DNA of 64,000 nt from Brevibacillus reuszeri (GCF_002897295.1 NZ_BEXF01000002.1:186001-250000), one strand, 5' to 3'; counted from the first letter of the stretch, positions 28,720-37,315 are shown. Notes: a model not told the origin generated them from the sequence alone. A program made the numbers and translations.

Positions 28720-30096
28720 ATGACTACTATCCCCTCTTCGTTGCTTGAAGACTTGAGAGGTTTAACTGCTGAAGATCGTGCGACCGTGAATGAAACGACG
28801 CTGAAGCAGCACAGCAAAGACGAATCTCATCATGCACCTGTATTACCTGACATTGTTGTCTATCCTTCCTCTACACATGAGGTTGTCGCCATCATGAAAT
28901 ATGCTTACGAACACCTTATTCCAGTCGTTCCGTTTGGAGTGGGGTCTAGCCTGGAGGGACATTGCATACCGTTAAAAGGAGGCATCTCCCTAGACTTTTC
29001 ACAAATGAACCAGATTATCGAAATCCGTCCTCAGGATTTTCTCGTGCGTGTCCAGCCTGGTGTGACTCGAAATCAGCTGAATCAGGCATTAAAAAAGCAC
29101 GGCCTGTTCTTCCCTGTTGATCCCGGTGCAGACGCCACGATCGGCGGAATGACGGCAACAAATGCTAGTGGAACAACGAGTGTGCGCTATGGAATCATGC
29201 GTAGTCAGGTCCGTGATTTGGAGGTAGTTTTGGCTGACGGAACTGTTATTCATGCGGGTGGACTCTCTGCCAAGTCTTCTTCTGGCTATCATCTCACAGG
29301 ACTGTTTGTTGGCTCAGAAGGCACGTTGGGGAGCTTTACGGAAATTACGTTGCGGGTATATGGAATCCCGGAGACGATTATTGCTGGTCGCGCTGTGTTC
29401 CCTACTGTGAAAGCTGCCGTAGATGGAGCTGTGTCCTTGCTTTCCGCAGGGCTCGCTATCGCGCGTGTCGAGCTGGTTGACAGTGCATCGATCAAACAAG
29501 TGAACCTGCACAGCGAAACCGACTATCCCGAGCAGCCGACCCTGTTCTTCGAATTCCATGGTAATGAAGCAGCTTTAGCGCAGGATGTTGCTTTTGCCCA
29601 GGAATTGCTGGAGGAGAATAAATGTGCGAGCTTCTTAGTCGAAACCGATTCCAAAAAACGGGCCAAGCTCTGGGAAGCACGGCACAATTTAGCGTATGCC
29701 TTCAAGCACGGCTTTCCAGGCAAAGACATGATGCTGACCGACGTATGCCTTCCTCTTTCTGAGCTGAGTGACGCTGTGGTTTATGCGCGAGAAACCATTG
29801 ATAACAGCGGACTTGCAGGAGGAGTTTTGGGACATGTCGGTGACGGAAACTTCCACACCACTCTCATGTACAACAAGCAAGATCAGCGCGAAGTACGACT
29901 AGCGGAGGAAGTAAATGGACAGATTGTAGAATATGCCCTGCAAAAAGGTGGGACCTGCACAGGCGAGCACGGAATTGGCATTGGGAAAAAGAAGTATCTC
30001 CAGATGGAACACCCAGATACCCTGCCTTTCATGAAAGCGATCAAACAGCAGTTTGATCCAAAGGGAATTCTAAATCCAGGAAAATTGTTTGATTAA
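28720..30096 (+). CDS. FAD-binding oxidase, D-lactate dehydrogenase / GlcD family
   Basis: 458 residues. The N-terminal PP-loop FAD domain has VPFGVGSSLEGHCIP, DPGADATIGGMTATNASGTTSVRYG and FVGSEGTLG. The C-terminal cap domain has the HVGDGNFHTTL metal site and TCTGEHGIGIGKKKYL. Family members oxidise D-lactate, glycolate or other 2-hydroxyacids. No GlcE or GlcF partner is adjacent, so a cytochrome-type D-lactate dehydrogenase is more likely than a glycolate oxidase subunit. The ATG at 28720 follows AGGAGG. Monocistronic; substrate unproven. Confidence 0.88.
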   Translation: MTTIPSSLLEDLRGLTAEDRATVNETTLKQHSKDESHHAPVLPDIVVYPSSTHEVVAIMKYAYEHLIPVVPFGVGSSLEGHCIPLKGGISLDFSQMNQIIEIRPQDFLVRVQPGVTRNQLNQALKKHGLFFPVDPGADATIGGMTATNASGTTSVRYGIMRSQVRDLEVVLADGTVIHAGGLSAKSSSGYHLTGLFVGSEGTLGSFTEITLRVYGIPETIIAGRAVFPTVKAAVDGAVSLLSAGLAIARVELVDSASIKQVNLHSETDYPEQPTLFFEFHGNEAALAQDVAFAQELLEENKCASFLVETDSKKRAKLWEARHNLAYAFKHGFPGKDMMLTDVCLPLSELSDAVVYARETIDNSGLAGGVLGHVGDGNFHTTLMYNKQDQREVRLAEEVNGQIVEYALQKGGTCTGEHGIGIGKKKYLQMEHPDTLPFMKAIKQQFDPKGILNPGKLFD

Positions 30097-30213
30097 TTTT
30101 TCCAGAAAACTTCCATTATAGCATTGTTCACGGAATGTTTGGTGGCAAAACAATTAATATTCGTGTACACTTATATCTAAGGACGAAAACAAGAGAGGGG
30201 CTACTCATTTAAC

Positions 30214-30663
30214 ATGAAAAAATTACTCATGCTGTTGGTTGCCGTAATGCTCGTACTTGCTCCAAGCGGATTTGCTGACCATGCCGATGCAAAAGGCTAT
30301 AAATCCGGAAAAAAATCTTTTAACTCAAACACTGCTCCTACAAATACGCAAACACCTACCAAAGGCGATTCGAATGTAAATGCTTCTACAAATAAAGGTA
30401 CTACCTCTACTCCTGCAACTACTGCTCCAACTAAAAGCGGTGGCTTCATGAGCGGCGGTTTCATGAAAGGTCTTTTGGTTGGTGGTTTGGCAGGTATGCT
30501 GTTCGGCGGACTGTTTGGTGACATGGGCGCCCTGGGTGCAATCTTTGGCTTCTTGATCAACATGCTGGCGATTGTCGCTGTGATCGTTTTGATCCGCAAA
30601 ATCTTCGTGTACTTCAAAACCCAACGTGAGAAGAAACAGGAACTGAACACATGGAAAAGATAA
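30214..30663 (+). CDS. Small secreted/membrane protein with Ser/Thr-rich spacer
   Basis: 149 residues. A cleavable-looking signal (LLMLLVAVMLVLAPSGFADHADA) is followed by a low-complexity Asn/Thr/Pro spacer (about 35-75). Next come a Gly/Met-rich hairpin (GGFMSGGFMKGLLVGGLAGMLFGGLFGDMG), a membrane helix and a basic tail. The layout is like the N-terminal half of Tim44-domain membrane proteins, without the Tim44 domain. Function is unknown. Its end overlaps the next gene by 13 bases, so the two are co-translated. Confidence 0.72.
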   Translation: MKKLLMLLVAVMLVLAPSGFADHADAKGYKSGKKSFNSNTAPTNTQTPTKGDSNVNASTNKGTTSTPATTAPTKSGGFMSGGFMKGLLVGGLAGMLFGGLFGDMGALGAIFGFLINMLAIVAVIVLIRKIFVYFKTQREKKQELNTWKR

Positions 30664-30950
30664 CAATCTCTGAACAAGTATTAATCAATGCGATCTGCTT
30701 GCATGTTGCGAGCAAAAAACAAATTCAGCCACAGGATGTTTCCGTAGAGCTCATGTGGGATGAGGAGTTTGGATTCTCCGCTGAAGTATACGCGATGGAT
30801 CGCAAGCAAGTTTTTATCGAGATTAATTTGATCGAGGCGATTCGCTTCTATCTGGAAACACAGATGCAGCGCAACCCTTATTCGGCCGGAATTGAGCTGG
30901 TTCTGGATGACGAAGAAGGCATCCTCGCTTATGTAACGTACCAAAGCTAG
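30651..30950 (+). CDS. DUF2653 (YxcD-like) protein
   Basis: 99 residues, acidic and soluble. The pattern EQVLINAICLHVASKK...PQDVSVELMWDEEFGFSAEVYA fits the DUF2653 family (B. subtilis YxcD), whose function is unknown. The ATG lies inside the upstream gene (13-base overlap). Confidence 0.75.
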   Translation: MEKITISEQVLINAICLHVASKKQIQPQDVSVELMWDEEFGFSAEVYAMDRKQVFIEINLIEAIRFYLETQMQRNPYSAGIELVLDDEEGILAYVTYQS

Positions 30951-30965
30951 TAGGATCTGTACACC

Positions 30966-31008
30966 AATAGCCAATGTGCTTACTTGATGAGCATGTTGGC
31001 TATTTTTT
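30966..31008 (+). terminator. Terminator after the DUF2653 gene
   Basis: AATAGCCAATGTGC pairs with GCATGTTGGCTATT (30991-31004), followed by TTTT. Confidence 0.82.
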
Positions 31009-31087
31009 ACCTATTCTGTGTGACGTAGCCAACGACTTTTTTTCAACAGAAGCAACTTGGGCACAATACAAATAACCAAAAACAAAA

Positions 31088-31130
31088 AGAGTACTTGTTG
31101 GTACCCTTGTTGTTCAACTCTTCATTTTAG
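31088..31130 (-). terminator. Probable terminator of the peptide-export operon
   Basis: In minus orientation AGAGT ... GGGTACC ... ACTCT is followed by TTTTTGTTTTT, 10 bases past the last gene. The stem is irregular, so confidence is moderate. Confidence 0.5.
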
Positions 31131-31137
31131 CCTATCT

Positions 31138-31683
31138 TTAACTGGCCTGATTCACAACATTACCGAGTAGCTGGTAAAGTTTACTGATCTCAGGTATTTC
31201 AGACATGGAAACGATTCTCCACTCTGGACTGATTAACACGCCTGTTGGCAATGCGTTCACTCGATACGCTTGAAACAAATCGCCTGCTTTTAAAAAAGGA
31301 TAGTTCTTGACCAAATCTTCTTTTGGTCCCAGTGATGCTGTAGATACAACAAATAACCGCAAATTTTTTTCAGCGAAATCGATTTGCGGCAGTTGTCTTA
31401 GAATCTTTTCACAGATTCCGCACGTTTCGCTAATAAACAAGAGCAACGTGTACTTATTGTCATTTTTCTCCAAGCTTTGCATGACACCATACTGATCTTT
31501 TTCCCAAAACATCGGAGCTTTATCCCCCGCTTGAAGTGCTGCTGATTCAAATTTGCCCTCCGCTTTTGCCCGAAAGCCATTCAAAAATTGCACAACCAAT
31601 TTTGCAAAGACAACAAACAGGGCTAGCTGTAATAGAATCACAATCCACAGCAACAGATTTGAAATGAGCAAAGCTTTTTCCAT
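31138..31683 (-). CDS. Membrane-anchored thioredoxin-like protein (MauD/TlpA-like)
   Basis: 181 residues. One N-terminal membrane helix (about 8-33) is followed by an extracytoplasmic redoxin domain. GDKAPMFWEKDQYGVM precedes a CGIC active site (C88, C91) in LLLFISETCGICEKIL, with the cis-Pro region NALPTGVLISPEW further on. It is likely a thiol-disulfide oxidoreductase acting outside the membrane. It follows a MauE-like gene, and MauD/MauE pairs are known to supply disulfide chemistry. In this cluster the likely client is the six-cysteine peptide. Last gene of the operon. Confidence 0.78.
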   Translation of the reverse strand: MEKALLISNLLLWIVILLQLALFVVFAKLVVQFLNGFRAKAEGKFESAALQAGDKAPMFWEKDQYGVMQSLEKNDNKYTLLLFISETCGICEKILRQLPQIDFAEKNLRLFVVSTASLGPKEDLVKNYPFLKAGDLFQAYRVNALPTGVLISPEWRIVSMSEIPEISKLYQLLGNVVNQAS

Positions 31684-31698
31684 ATGGCTACCTCCTAT

Positions 31699-32265
31699 TC
31701 AATTAGTGTGTAGTAGATTCTTTATCTGTTTCCGTAATTGAACCATCTCGTTTACAAAGATCAGTACCAGGAGAATCGCATAACAACTGATTACTTTCCA
31801 GATTGCATAGACGCTAAAAGTCTTTTCTACTGTTTGGGAAGTGAAATACACCTCCAAACTAAATTGCGCGGCTCCGTACGACGCAGCATATAGGGCACCA
31901 CAAAGTAAAAAAAGATTCCGCGCAACCAACCACCAAGATAACATATGGTCTCCAGCCATTCCGCCGCAACCGCATGAAATATGATTTCGTCCACGTAGTA
32001 GATTGACAGTGATGGCGATCGAGTACATGAGCAGCAAGATTCCTGCACCGAAAGCTGCATACGTAAGCCCGAATAACAACCCTATCCCGACGAGAATTTC
32101 TAACCAAACCTCCGCCCTTGCAAAAAACGGGACAAGTCTCTTAGGAAGGATCCGGTATTGTTCTACTGTTAGTTGATGATGAAACATCTTGTTCCACTTG
32201 GAAAATCCTGCACTCAAAAAAAGAGTCGACAAACCAATCCGGATAAATAGACCTAGCTCTTCCAT
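31699..32265 (-). CDS. MauE/DoxX-family redox membrane protein
   Basis: 188 residues with four or five membrane helices. The start region FIRIGLSTLFLSAGFSKW and the NHISCGCGG motif (C98, C100) after helix three are typical of MauE-type methylamine-utilisation proteins. MauE works with thioredoxin-like MauD in making disulfides. The ATG at 32265 follows AGAGGTGG and lies inside the end of the ABC transporter gene (13-base overlap). Its partner gene follows 15 bases on. The role proposed here is oxidative folding of the exported peptide, by inference. Confidence 0.78.
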   Translation of the reverse strand: MEELGLFIRIGLSTLFLSAGFSKWNKMFHHQLTVEQYRILPKRLVPFFARAEVWLEILVGIGLLFGLTYAAFGAGILLLMYSIAITVNLLRGRNHISCGCGGMAGDHMLSWWLVARNLFLLCGALYAASYGAAQFSLEVYFTSQTVEKTFSVYAIWKVISCYAILLVLIFVNEMVQLRKQIKNLLHTN

Positions 32266-34073
32266 GCTACCACCTCTTTGCTCTCCTCCGAAAACCACCT
32301 GGCTTGTGATTGATACATGCTAAAATACTCTTTCCCTAGAGCCATCAGCTCCTGATGGGTACCCACTTCGACGATTTCTCCCTCTTTCACTACAATGATC
32401 CGGTCAGCCATTTTGGCTGCCGCCATTCTGTGAGAGATGTAAATCGCTGTCTTGCCTTTCGTCAACGATTCGAAGTTTTGAAATACCTCTAATTCAGTTT
32501 TTGGGTCAAGGGCAGCTGTTGGCTCATCCAAAACAATGACCTCCCCTTTGCGGAAAAGCCCTCGTGCCAACGCTATCTTTTGCCACTGTCCTCCCGACAG
32601 ATCTTCTCCGTCATACAGCATTTTCCCTAAAAACGTGTTGTATCCATCCGGAAGTTTTTCTGCGAATAGAGCGACGCCACTTTCTTTCGCTGCCTGCTCC
32701 ATGCGCGTCCAATTTTCGACTTCGGAAATATCTCCAAAAACAATGTTATCTTTCAGCGTAAACTGATATCGCATAAAATCCTGGAAAATGACGGTAAAAT
32801 CCTTTTTCAACACTTCCTGATCGATCTCAGAAATATCGTTACCGTTGTAATAGATCTGACCTTGATCTGGCTTGTACAGTCCCAGCAGACATTTGACAAT
32901 CGTTGTTTTTCCAGAGCCGTTTTCTCCTACGATCGCCACCTTTTCATGAGGCAGGATATGAAAAGAAACGTTCTCAAGCGCCTTTTTATGGCTTTTGGGA
33001 TACGAGAAAGAAACGTTGGCAAAGACAATCCCTTGATGTGGAATTAGCTGCATAGATTGTTCTTGAGCCGAAACTTTTGTTTTGTCTCGTTCTTCCTCCA
33101 ATTCGATAAAACGGTAAAAATCACGTAAAAACAGACGCTTTTCAAAGAAATTGGATACTTCCTGTGAAACCTGTTGGATCGCAACTTGAACTCCCTGCAC
33201 AGCCTGACTGAGAGAAACAAAATCTCCAATTTGGAGCTTGGACGACACAGCTAACCAGATCATAATCATTGCCGAAAATATATAAAATAACGCGGACAGC
33301 GCTTCTATACACGCTTCCAAGATGCTTCTTTTTTTGAGGAGTGCAAGGGATGCCTTTGAATTCTTCAGAAACTGTGTCGACCACCTGTTTAGCAAAACAT
33401 CGTTTAGCCCAAACAAACGGATCTCTTTTCCCGATTGCTTATCAGTTAACAAACCAGATATGTAACTCGTCTCTCTTGCCGTAGGGGCCAGACGATAATG
33501 TACATGAAATGATTCGGCTCCCAATTTGACTTGCAGCCGAAAAAGAGAAAGTGTGGGCAATAAGGCAACAACAACCAGACTCCAGTGAAACGAAAACAAA
33601 AACCCCATATAAGAAAGCGAATGTAGTACGGATCGTCCTATGCCCATTGCATTACGAATCGGGGCAAGAAAGCTGCTACTAGATGACCCCATAATGCGTT
33701 GAAGGTGATTATGTATTTCCGGGTCTTCCATGAAATGGTATGAGAGACCTGAACTCTTGGCCAATATTTGCTTTTGTAAATGATGGTCGAGAGTAATCTC
33801 AAATTTTTTGTTGATATAACTGTTCACCTTTGTGGCGAAGCTGTAAAAAACAACCAGTAGAAACTGGAGCAACAAAAGGACCATTGCTGTACCATATTTC
33901 CCGTCAGCAGATGAGATGAGTCTGGTAATCTCGTTGATTAGTTCCATGGTGAGCCATAATATAAATAGCGGTTGAACTCCACTTATGATGGTAAAGAAGC
34001 CGGTGTAGAACAACCAGGGCTTCCCTTTCTGCCAGACTACTTTTAAAGCTAGCAACAAGTACCGCTTTTCCAT
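32253..34073 (-). CDS. ABC exporter, fused membrane and ATPase domains
   Basis: 606 residues. The N-terminal six-helix exporter domain spans roughly 1-330. The ATPase has Walker A GENGSGKTT, signature LSGGQWQK, Walker B VIVLDEPTAALD and switch YISHRM. There is no N-terminal C39 peptidase domain, so it cannot cut a double-glycine leader itself. The ATG at 34073 is preceded by AGGAGG. It lies downstream of the cysteine-rich peptide gene behind a hairpin and upstream of the MauE/MauD-like genes. It is the probable exporter of that peptide, though immunity or drug export cannot be excluded. Confidence 0.85.
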   Translation of the reverse strand: MEKRYLLLALKVVWQKGKPWLFYTGFFTIISGVQPLFILWLTMELINEITRLISSADGKYGTAMVLLLLQFLLVVFYSFATKVNSYINKKFEITLDHHLQKQILAKSSGLSYHFMEDPEIHNHLQRIMGSSSSSFLAPIRNAMGIGRSVLHSLSYMGFLFSFHWSLVVVALLPTLSLFRLQVKLGAESFHVHYRLAPTARETSYISGLLTDKQSGKEIRLFGLNDVLLNRWSTQFLKNSKASLALLKKRSILEACIEALSALFYIFSAMIMIWLAVSSKLQIGDFVSLSQAVQGVQVAIQQVSQEVSNFFEKRLFLRDFYRFIELEEERDKTKVSAQEQSMQLIPHQGIVFANVSFSYPKSHKKALENVSFHILPHEKVAIVGENGSGKTTIVKCLLGLYKPDQGQIYYNGNDISEIDQEVLKKDFTVIFQDFMRYQFTLKDNIVFGDISEVENWTRMEQAAKESGVALFAEKLPDGYNTFLGKMLYDGEDLSGGQWQKIALARGLFRKGEVIVLDEPTAALDPKTELEVFQNFESLTKGKTAIYISHRMAAAKMADRIIVVKEGEIVEVGTHQELMALGKEYFSMYQSQARWFSEESKEVVAWKS

Positions 34074-34169
34074 CCTGTACCTCCTAATCATATGCAAGGA
34101 AAAACTTGTCTGGCGGTTGTGACTACATCATTTACGATAGGGTAAAATCATTGCTTACGATGAAGGAAA

Positions 34170-34191
34170 GGGAGGCCATATTGGACCTCCC
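34170..34191 (-). terminator. Hairpin (probable attenuator) between peptide gene and ABC exporter
   Basis: In minus orientation GGGAGGTCC and GGCCTCCC form a GC-rich stem followed by TTTCC. It lies just past the peptide stop at 34212. Such partial terminators commonly keep a precursor-peptide transcript more abundant than the downstream export genes. Confidence 0.6.
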
Positions 34192-34211
34192 ATTGCTTAA
34201 AGGTTTGCTCT

Positions 34212-34400
34212 TTATGTGCAGCAACCATATTCGTAAGAAATACATTCTACGCCATTCTTATATTCATGGCGAACATTCTCATATTTGTATTTTGTACCAG
34301 TATCGTAGCAAGTAGCTTGTACGCAATAGTCTTTGTGAGAATTACCACAAACATAGCCGGCAGCATTGACTCCAAAAAATTTACCCAACGTGTTTAGCAT
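34212..34400 (-). CDS. Six-cysteine small peptide, candidate bacteriocin or signal precursor
   Basis: 62 residues with cysteines at 18, 26, 31, 53, 60 and 61, an even number suited to three disulfides. The first 17 residues (MLNTLGKFFGVNAAGYV) are hydrophobic/amphipathic. There is no double-glycine cleavage site and no classical signal peptide. A strong site, AAAGGAGG, lies 8 bases before the ATG at 34400. The start overlaps the end of the thioredoxin-like gene by 20 bases. Downstream are an exporter and redox membrane proteins, and a quorum-type two-component system is divergent. The tail NG-x2-C-x3-E-Y-G-C-C loosely recalls the end of laterosporulin, a Brevibacillus defensin-like bacteriocin (from memory, not aligned). 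Activity is unproven. Confidence 0.75.
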   Translation of the reverse strand: MLNTLGKFFGVNAAGYVCGNSHKDYCVQATCYDTGTKYKYENVRHEYKNGVECISYEYGCCT

Positions 34401-34920
34401 CTTTTTCACCTCCTTTCAAGAACGCTTCCATTCTCCAGATATGTATCGTAGCTTCATCGATGTTGCCATGATCGTCAACTCGGAGTATACACGGAAGTAT
34501 TTTAATCTCCAGTTCATCGATTATAGACGGATCGATGACTTCAATATCAAATGACGAGGCATAACGTTTGAGAAAATAATCGATGTGTTCTTCTGATTCA
34601 TTCAAAAGCAGACATTTCAGATATTCTGGCTTAGCCCCGTGCGTAAGTTTCTGTGTGATTTCCTCCATCGTTTCATAACAACTCCCACAAGAAGGAGTTA
34701 CCAGAAGCAAGAACCGTATGGGGGGCTGAAGAAAAATCGTGGGAAGATATGAGCCAATGTTTTGCCCGACTAGATGATCGAGAGGATATAGATTCGGCCT
34801 ATTTAAACTTTCGAGGTTGTTCAATGATATTTTCAGAGTTCCCAATCTTTTCAGAACCACAACGAGAAGGATTGCAGCAATCACAGTGAATGAAATCGAG
34901 TAGGACAGAGTAATGACCAT
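34381..34920 (-). CDS. Membrane-anchored thioredoxin-like protein with CGSC motif
   Basis: About 179 residues from the ATG at 34920. An N-terminal membrane helix (about 9-25) is followed by a thioredoxin-fold domain with active-site TPSCGSC (C78, C81) and a later LPCILRVDDHG cis-Pro-like region. The frame stays open to 35109, and the start is not well fixed: GTG at 34932 and ATG at 34998 are alternatives, none with a strong ribosome site. It is first gene of the minus-strand operon and overlaps the peptide gene start. A role in disulfide formation or reduction for the peptide is inferred. Confidence 0.75.
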   Translation of the reverse strand: MVITLSYSISFTVIAAILLVVVLKRLGTLKISLNNLESLNRPNLYPLDHLVGQNIGSYLPTIFLQPPIRFLLLVTPSCGSCYETMEEITQKLTHGAKPEYLKCLLLNESEEHIDYFLKRYASSFDIEVIDPSIIDELEIKILPCILRVDDHGNIDEATIHIWRMEAFLKGGEKDAKHVG

Positions 34921-35118
34921 TTCAGCACGCACCCATCTTCTTTTATGGATAAACCGGCGGAAAAGAAAGTCACTTACATTTGATGGAATAAAAACCATTT
35001 TCTGATGGATTAAATATAGTCTATAACGAGGGCTAGGTATATGAAATTGACACGAAATGTGTAATTTCTTGCTTGAAAGAACTCCAAAGAGAATGAATGA
35101 ACAGAACATTTGGCAAAA

Positions 35119-35158
35119 TTAGACAGTTACCTTTATATTTCGTATAATGTATTTCGTA
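35119..35158 (+). promoter_or_regulatory. Promoter with direct repeat before the AgrC-like kinase
   Basis: TTAGAC (35119-35124) and TATAAT (35143-35148) are spaced by 18 bases. TATTTCGTA occurs twice (35136-35144, 35150-35158), start to start 14 bases, overlapping the -10 box. Related ATTTCGTGT and ATTTCATAT occur on the minus strand at about 35040-35060, next to a candidate leftward promoter. They are possible regulator sites. Confidence 0.45.
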
Positions 35159-35199
35159 ATCCAATAATGGAAAAAAAATCAATATGCGAGGGACTGCCT

Positions 35200-36504
35200 A
35201 TGTACATCTACTCATTGGTTTTCTTACCTGAGGCTATTGTCAATTGGTATCTTTTCCTGACAATAGTTGGATTGAAATGGAGATCACATGGTACAAGAAA
35301 TCTGTTTATATGTCTTTTGATCAGCCTACCAGCCTATGCAACGTTTACCTTCATATCCTCTTTTCCTTTACAAATGTTTGTAAATATTATCATTTCATTT
35401 TTCATTATCAAAACTCTCGGTCCGTTTTCCTGGAGAGGCAGTATGATCGTTACCTTATTCTATTCCGTACTTATCTTGGCAAAAGAAGAGTTCCTTTTAT
35501 GCTTTCTAGACTTTATTTCTATCATGTCTATCGAGAACCTAATGGATCAATTACATAACCTAGAGAAAATCGTTACTATCCATACTCTATTGAATGCTTT
35601 TACCTATTTTCTAGGATTATTTCTTTCTAATACGCCTCTCTTTTTGTCACAGTGGATATATCATCAACATCAAGAGTATAAAAGCTTGTCAGAGAAGTTT
35701 TGTATTTTGTTCTTAGTTCTATTTTTAATCTTTTTGTGTGCCAACATACAATTTCTTCAAATGGATCCGGGATTGTATAGAGCCGTAAGCTTCACTTTCT
35801 TTTTGATTTTGCTTATCGGAATCGCCCTACTTCTCTTCTTTACAAAAAGGATGGAGAAACAAAACGTTACATTGGTGGAAGATGTCTATGTGGAGAAAAT
35901 GAACAATCTGATCAATCTTATCCGTTCTCAAAGACATGATCATATTAATCAAATCTATGTTCTCTCCCATCTCTTGCAAGCCAAAAGGTTTGAGGAAGCC
36001 GTTGAATACCTTGGAGAATATTGTTCAGAAATTCGCCTTACGCAAAATCTATTAAATATAAATCATCTTCCATTGGCCTGTCTTCTTCAATCGAAAGCTG
36101 AAATTGCGATTCAAAGTCGTATCCAAATTGAATTCGATGTTCATACGATGATTCCCAAGATAAGTATGAAGTCTTATGAATTGATTCAGGTCATCGGAAA
36201 CTTACTGGATAATGCGATCGAGGAAGAAAAAAAGGAGCTGGAAGCGAAGAGATATATCAAGTTTTCAGTGGAGCGTATGTTACATACCATGTTGGTTTTT
36301 AAAGTACAAAACGCGAATTCGTATATTCCTGAAGAGATAAAAGATACGATTTTTCATGAGGGATGTTCCTCAAAAGAAAATCATACAGGAATTGGCTTAT
36401 CGATTGTAAAGAGACTAATTTCAAAATATAAAGGTCACATTGAAGTGGAAAGTGCAGAAAATGAAGGAACAACCTTTTATTTATTTTTGCCAGTAGCCAT
36501 GTAA
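35200..36504 (+). CDS. AgrC/NatK-type sensor histidine kinase (HPK10-like)
   Basis: 434 residues. The N-terminal half has about six membrane helices (residues 1-215), as in peptide-sensing AgrC/ComD/BlpH kinases. The dimerisation part carries RSQRHDHINQI with the likely phospho-His at 246. The ATPase domain has NLLDNAIEEE and GIGLSIVKRLISKYKGHI. The ATG at 35200 follows GAGGGA; upstream in-frame ATGs lack a site. The regulator gene starts 12 bases later. It is divergent from the peptide operon and likely senses the peptide or its effects. Composition is clearly AT-rich. Confidence 0.82.
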   Translation: MYIYSLVFLPEAIVNWYLFLTIVGLKWRSHGTRNLFICLLISLPAYATFTFISSFPLQMFVNIIISFFIIKTLGPFSWRGSMIVTLFYSVLILAKEEFLLCFLDFISIMSIENLMDQLHNLEKIVTIHTLLNAFTYFLGLFLSNTPLFLSQWIYHQHQEYKSLSEKFCILFLVLFLIFLCANIQFLQMDPGLYRAVSFTFFLILLIGIALLLFFTKRMEKQNVTLVEDVYVEKMNNLINLIRSQRHDHINQIYVLSHLLQAKRFEEAVEYLGEYCSEIRLTQNLLNINHLPLACLLQSKAEIAIQSRIQIEFDVHTMIPKISMKSYELIQVIGNLLDNAIEEEKKELEAKRYIKFSVERMLHTMLVFKVQNANSYIPEEIKDTIFHEGCSSKENHTGIGLSIVKRLISKYKGHIEVESAENEGTTFYLFLPVAM

Positions 36505-36516
36505 TGGAGGATACCT

Positions 36517-37245
36517 ATGTCTCTAAAAGTCGTAGTAGCAGATGATGATCGAAAAATTCGCAGGGAATTAGTTGCTTTTTTGAATGACAATTTGATGAAT
36601 GTAGTAGCAGAAGCACCAACAGGCAAGCTCGCGAAAGAATGTGTTCAAAGGCTTAGACCGGATGTACTGTTTATTGATATCGACATGCCTGACGGTGATG
36701 GCTTTACCATTGCCAAACAGTTGCGCCATCTGTTCCCCCATCTTTGCATCGTGTTCATTACCGTTTATACAGACTTTGGTTCACAATCGTATGATGTAGA
36801 AGCGACAGACTATCTGATCAAACCATTCGATGAGGACCGCCTGTATAAATGTCTTAAGAAAATAGAAAAGAGCCTATTGAAAGATTCCGTAAATCAAGCA
36901 GATACTCATCGGTTAGGGATCAAGACAAACAAGGGCGTCGAGTTGATCGATCAAAGCCAGATAGGATTCATTTCGGCGGATTCCAAGAAGTCTACAATAT
37001 ATTTGAGAAGTAGTCAGAAAAAGGTCATACAAGCACATGAACAACTAAAGACGCTAGAAGAACGTGTGAGTAGCTCGCATTTTTTCCGATCCCACAGAAG
37101 CTTTTTGATCAATATCAACCATGTCAAGTCAATCTATCCGTCTGGTCAAACGTATATTGTTACCTTTGAGGGCTTGCAGGAGGTTGCTTATGTTAGTCGT
37201 AATTTGATTACGCAATTATACAAGCGAATCAATTTTCATATATAA
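36517..37245 (+). CDS. LytTR-type response regulator (AgrA/NatR-like)
   Basis: 242 residues. The receiver domain has VVADDDRKIR at the start, phospho-acceptor D54 in LFIDIDMPDGDG, and the conserved K in DYLIKPF. The LytTR DNA-binding domain covers about 140-240, with HEQLKTLEERVSSSHFFRSHRSFLININHVKSI. LytTR regulators bind short direct repeats. It forms a pair with the kinase upstream, and the likely targets are the divergent peptide operon and its own promoter. GGAGG precedes the ATG. Confidence 0.88.
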   Translation: MSLKVVVADDDRKIRRELVAFLNDNLMNVVAEAPTGKLAKECVQRLRPDVLFIDIDMPDGDGFTIAKQLRHLFPHLCIVFITVYTDFGSQSYDVEATDYLIKPFDEDRLYKCLKKIEKSLLKDSVNQADTHRLGIKTNKGVELIDQSQIGFISADSKKSTIYLRSSQKKVIQAHEQLKTLEERVSSSHFFRSHRSFLININHVKSIYPSGQTYIVTFEGLQEVAYVSRNLITQLYKRINFHI

Positions 37246-37315
37246 GTAGGAATTAGGATTTTGCTCAAATGTACTAGGGTTCACCTGAAATTAAGCTAGA
37301 AAGTTTTTTAGAAAA

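Noticed and set aside
32253..34073. Peptidase-containing (C39) bacteriocin transporter
   Set aside because: The N-terminus goes straight into membrane helices; there is no C39 domain with Cys/His/Asp motif.
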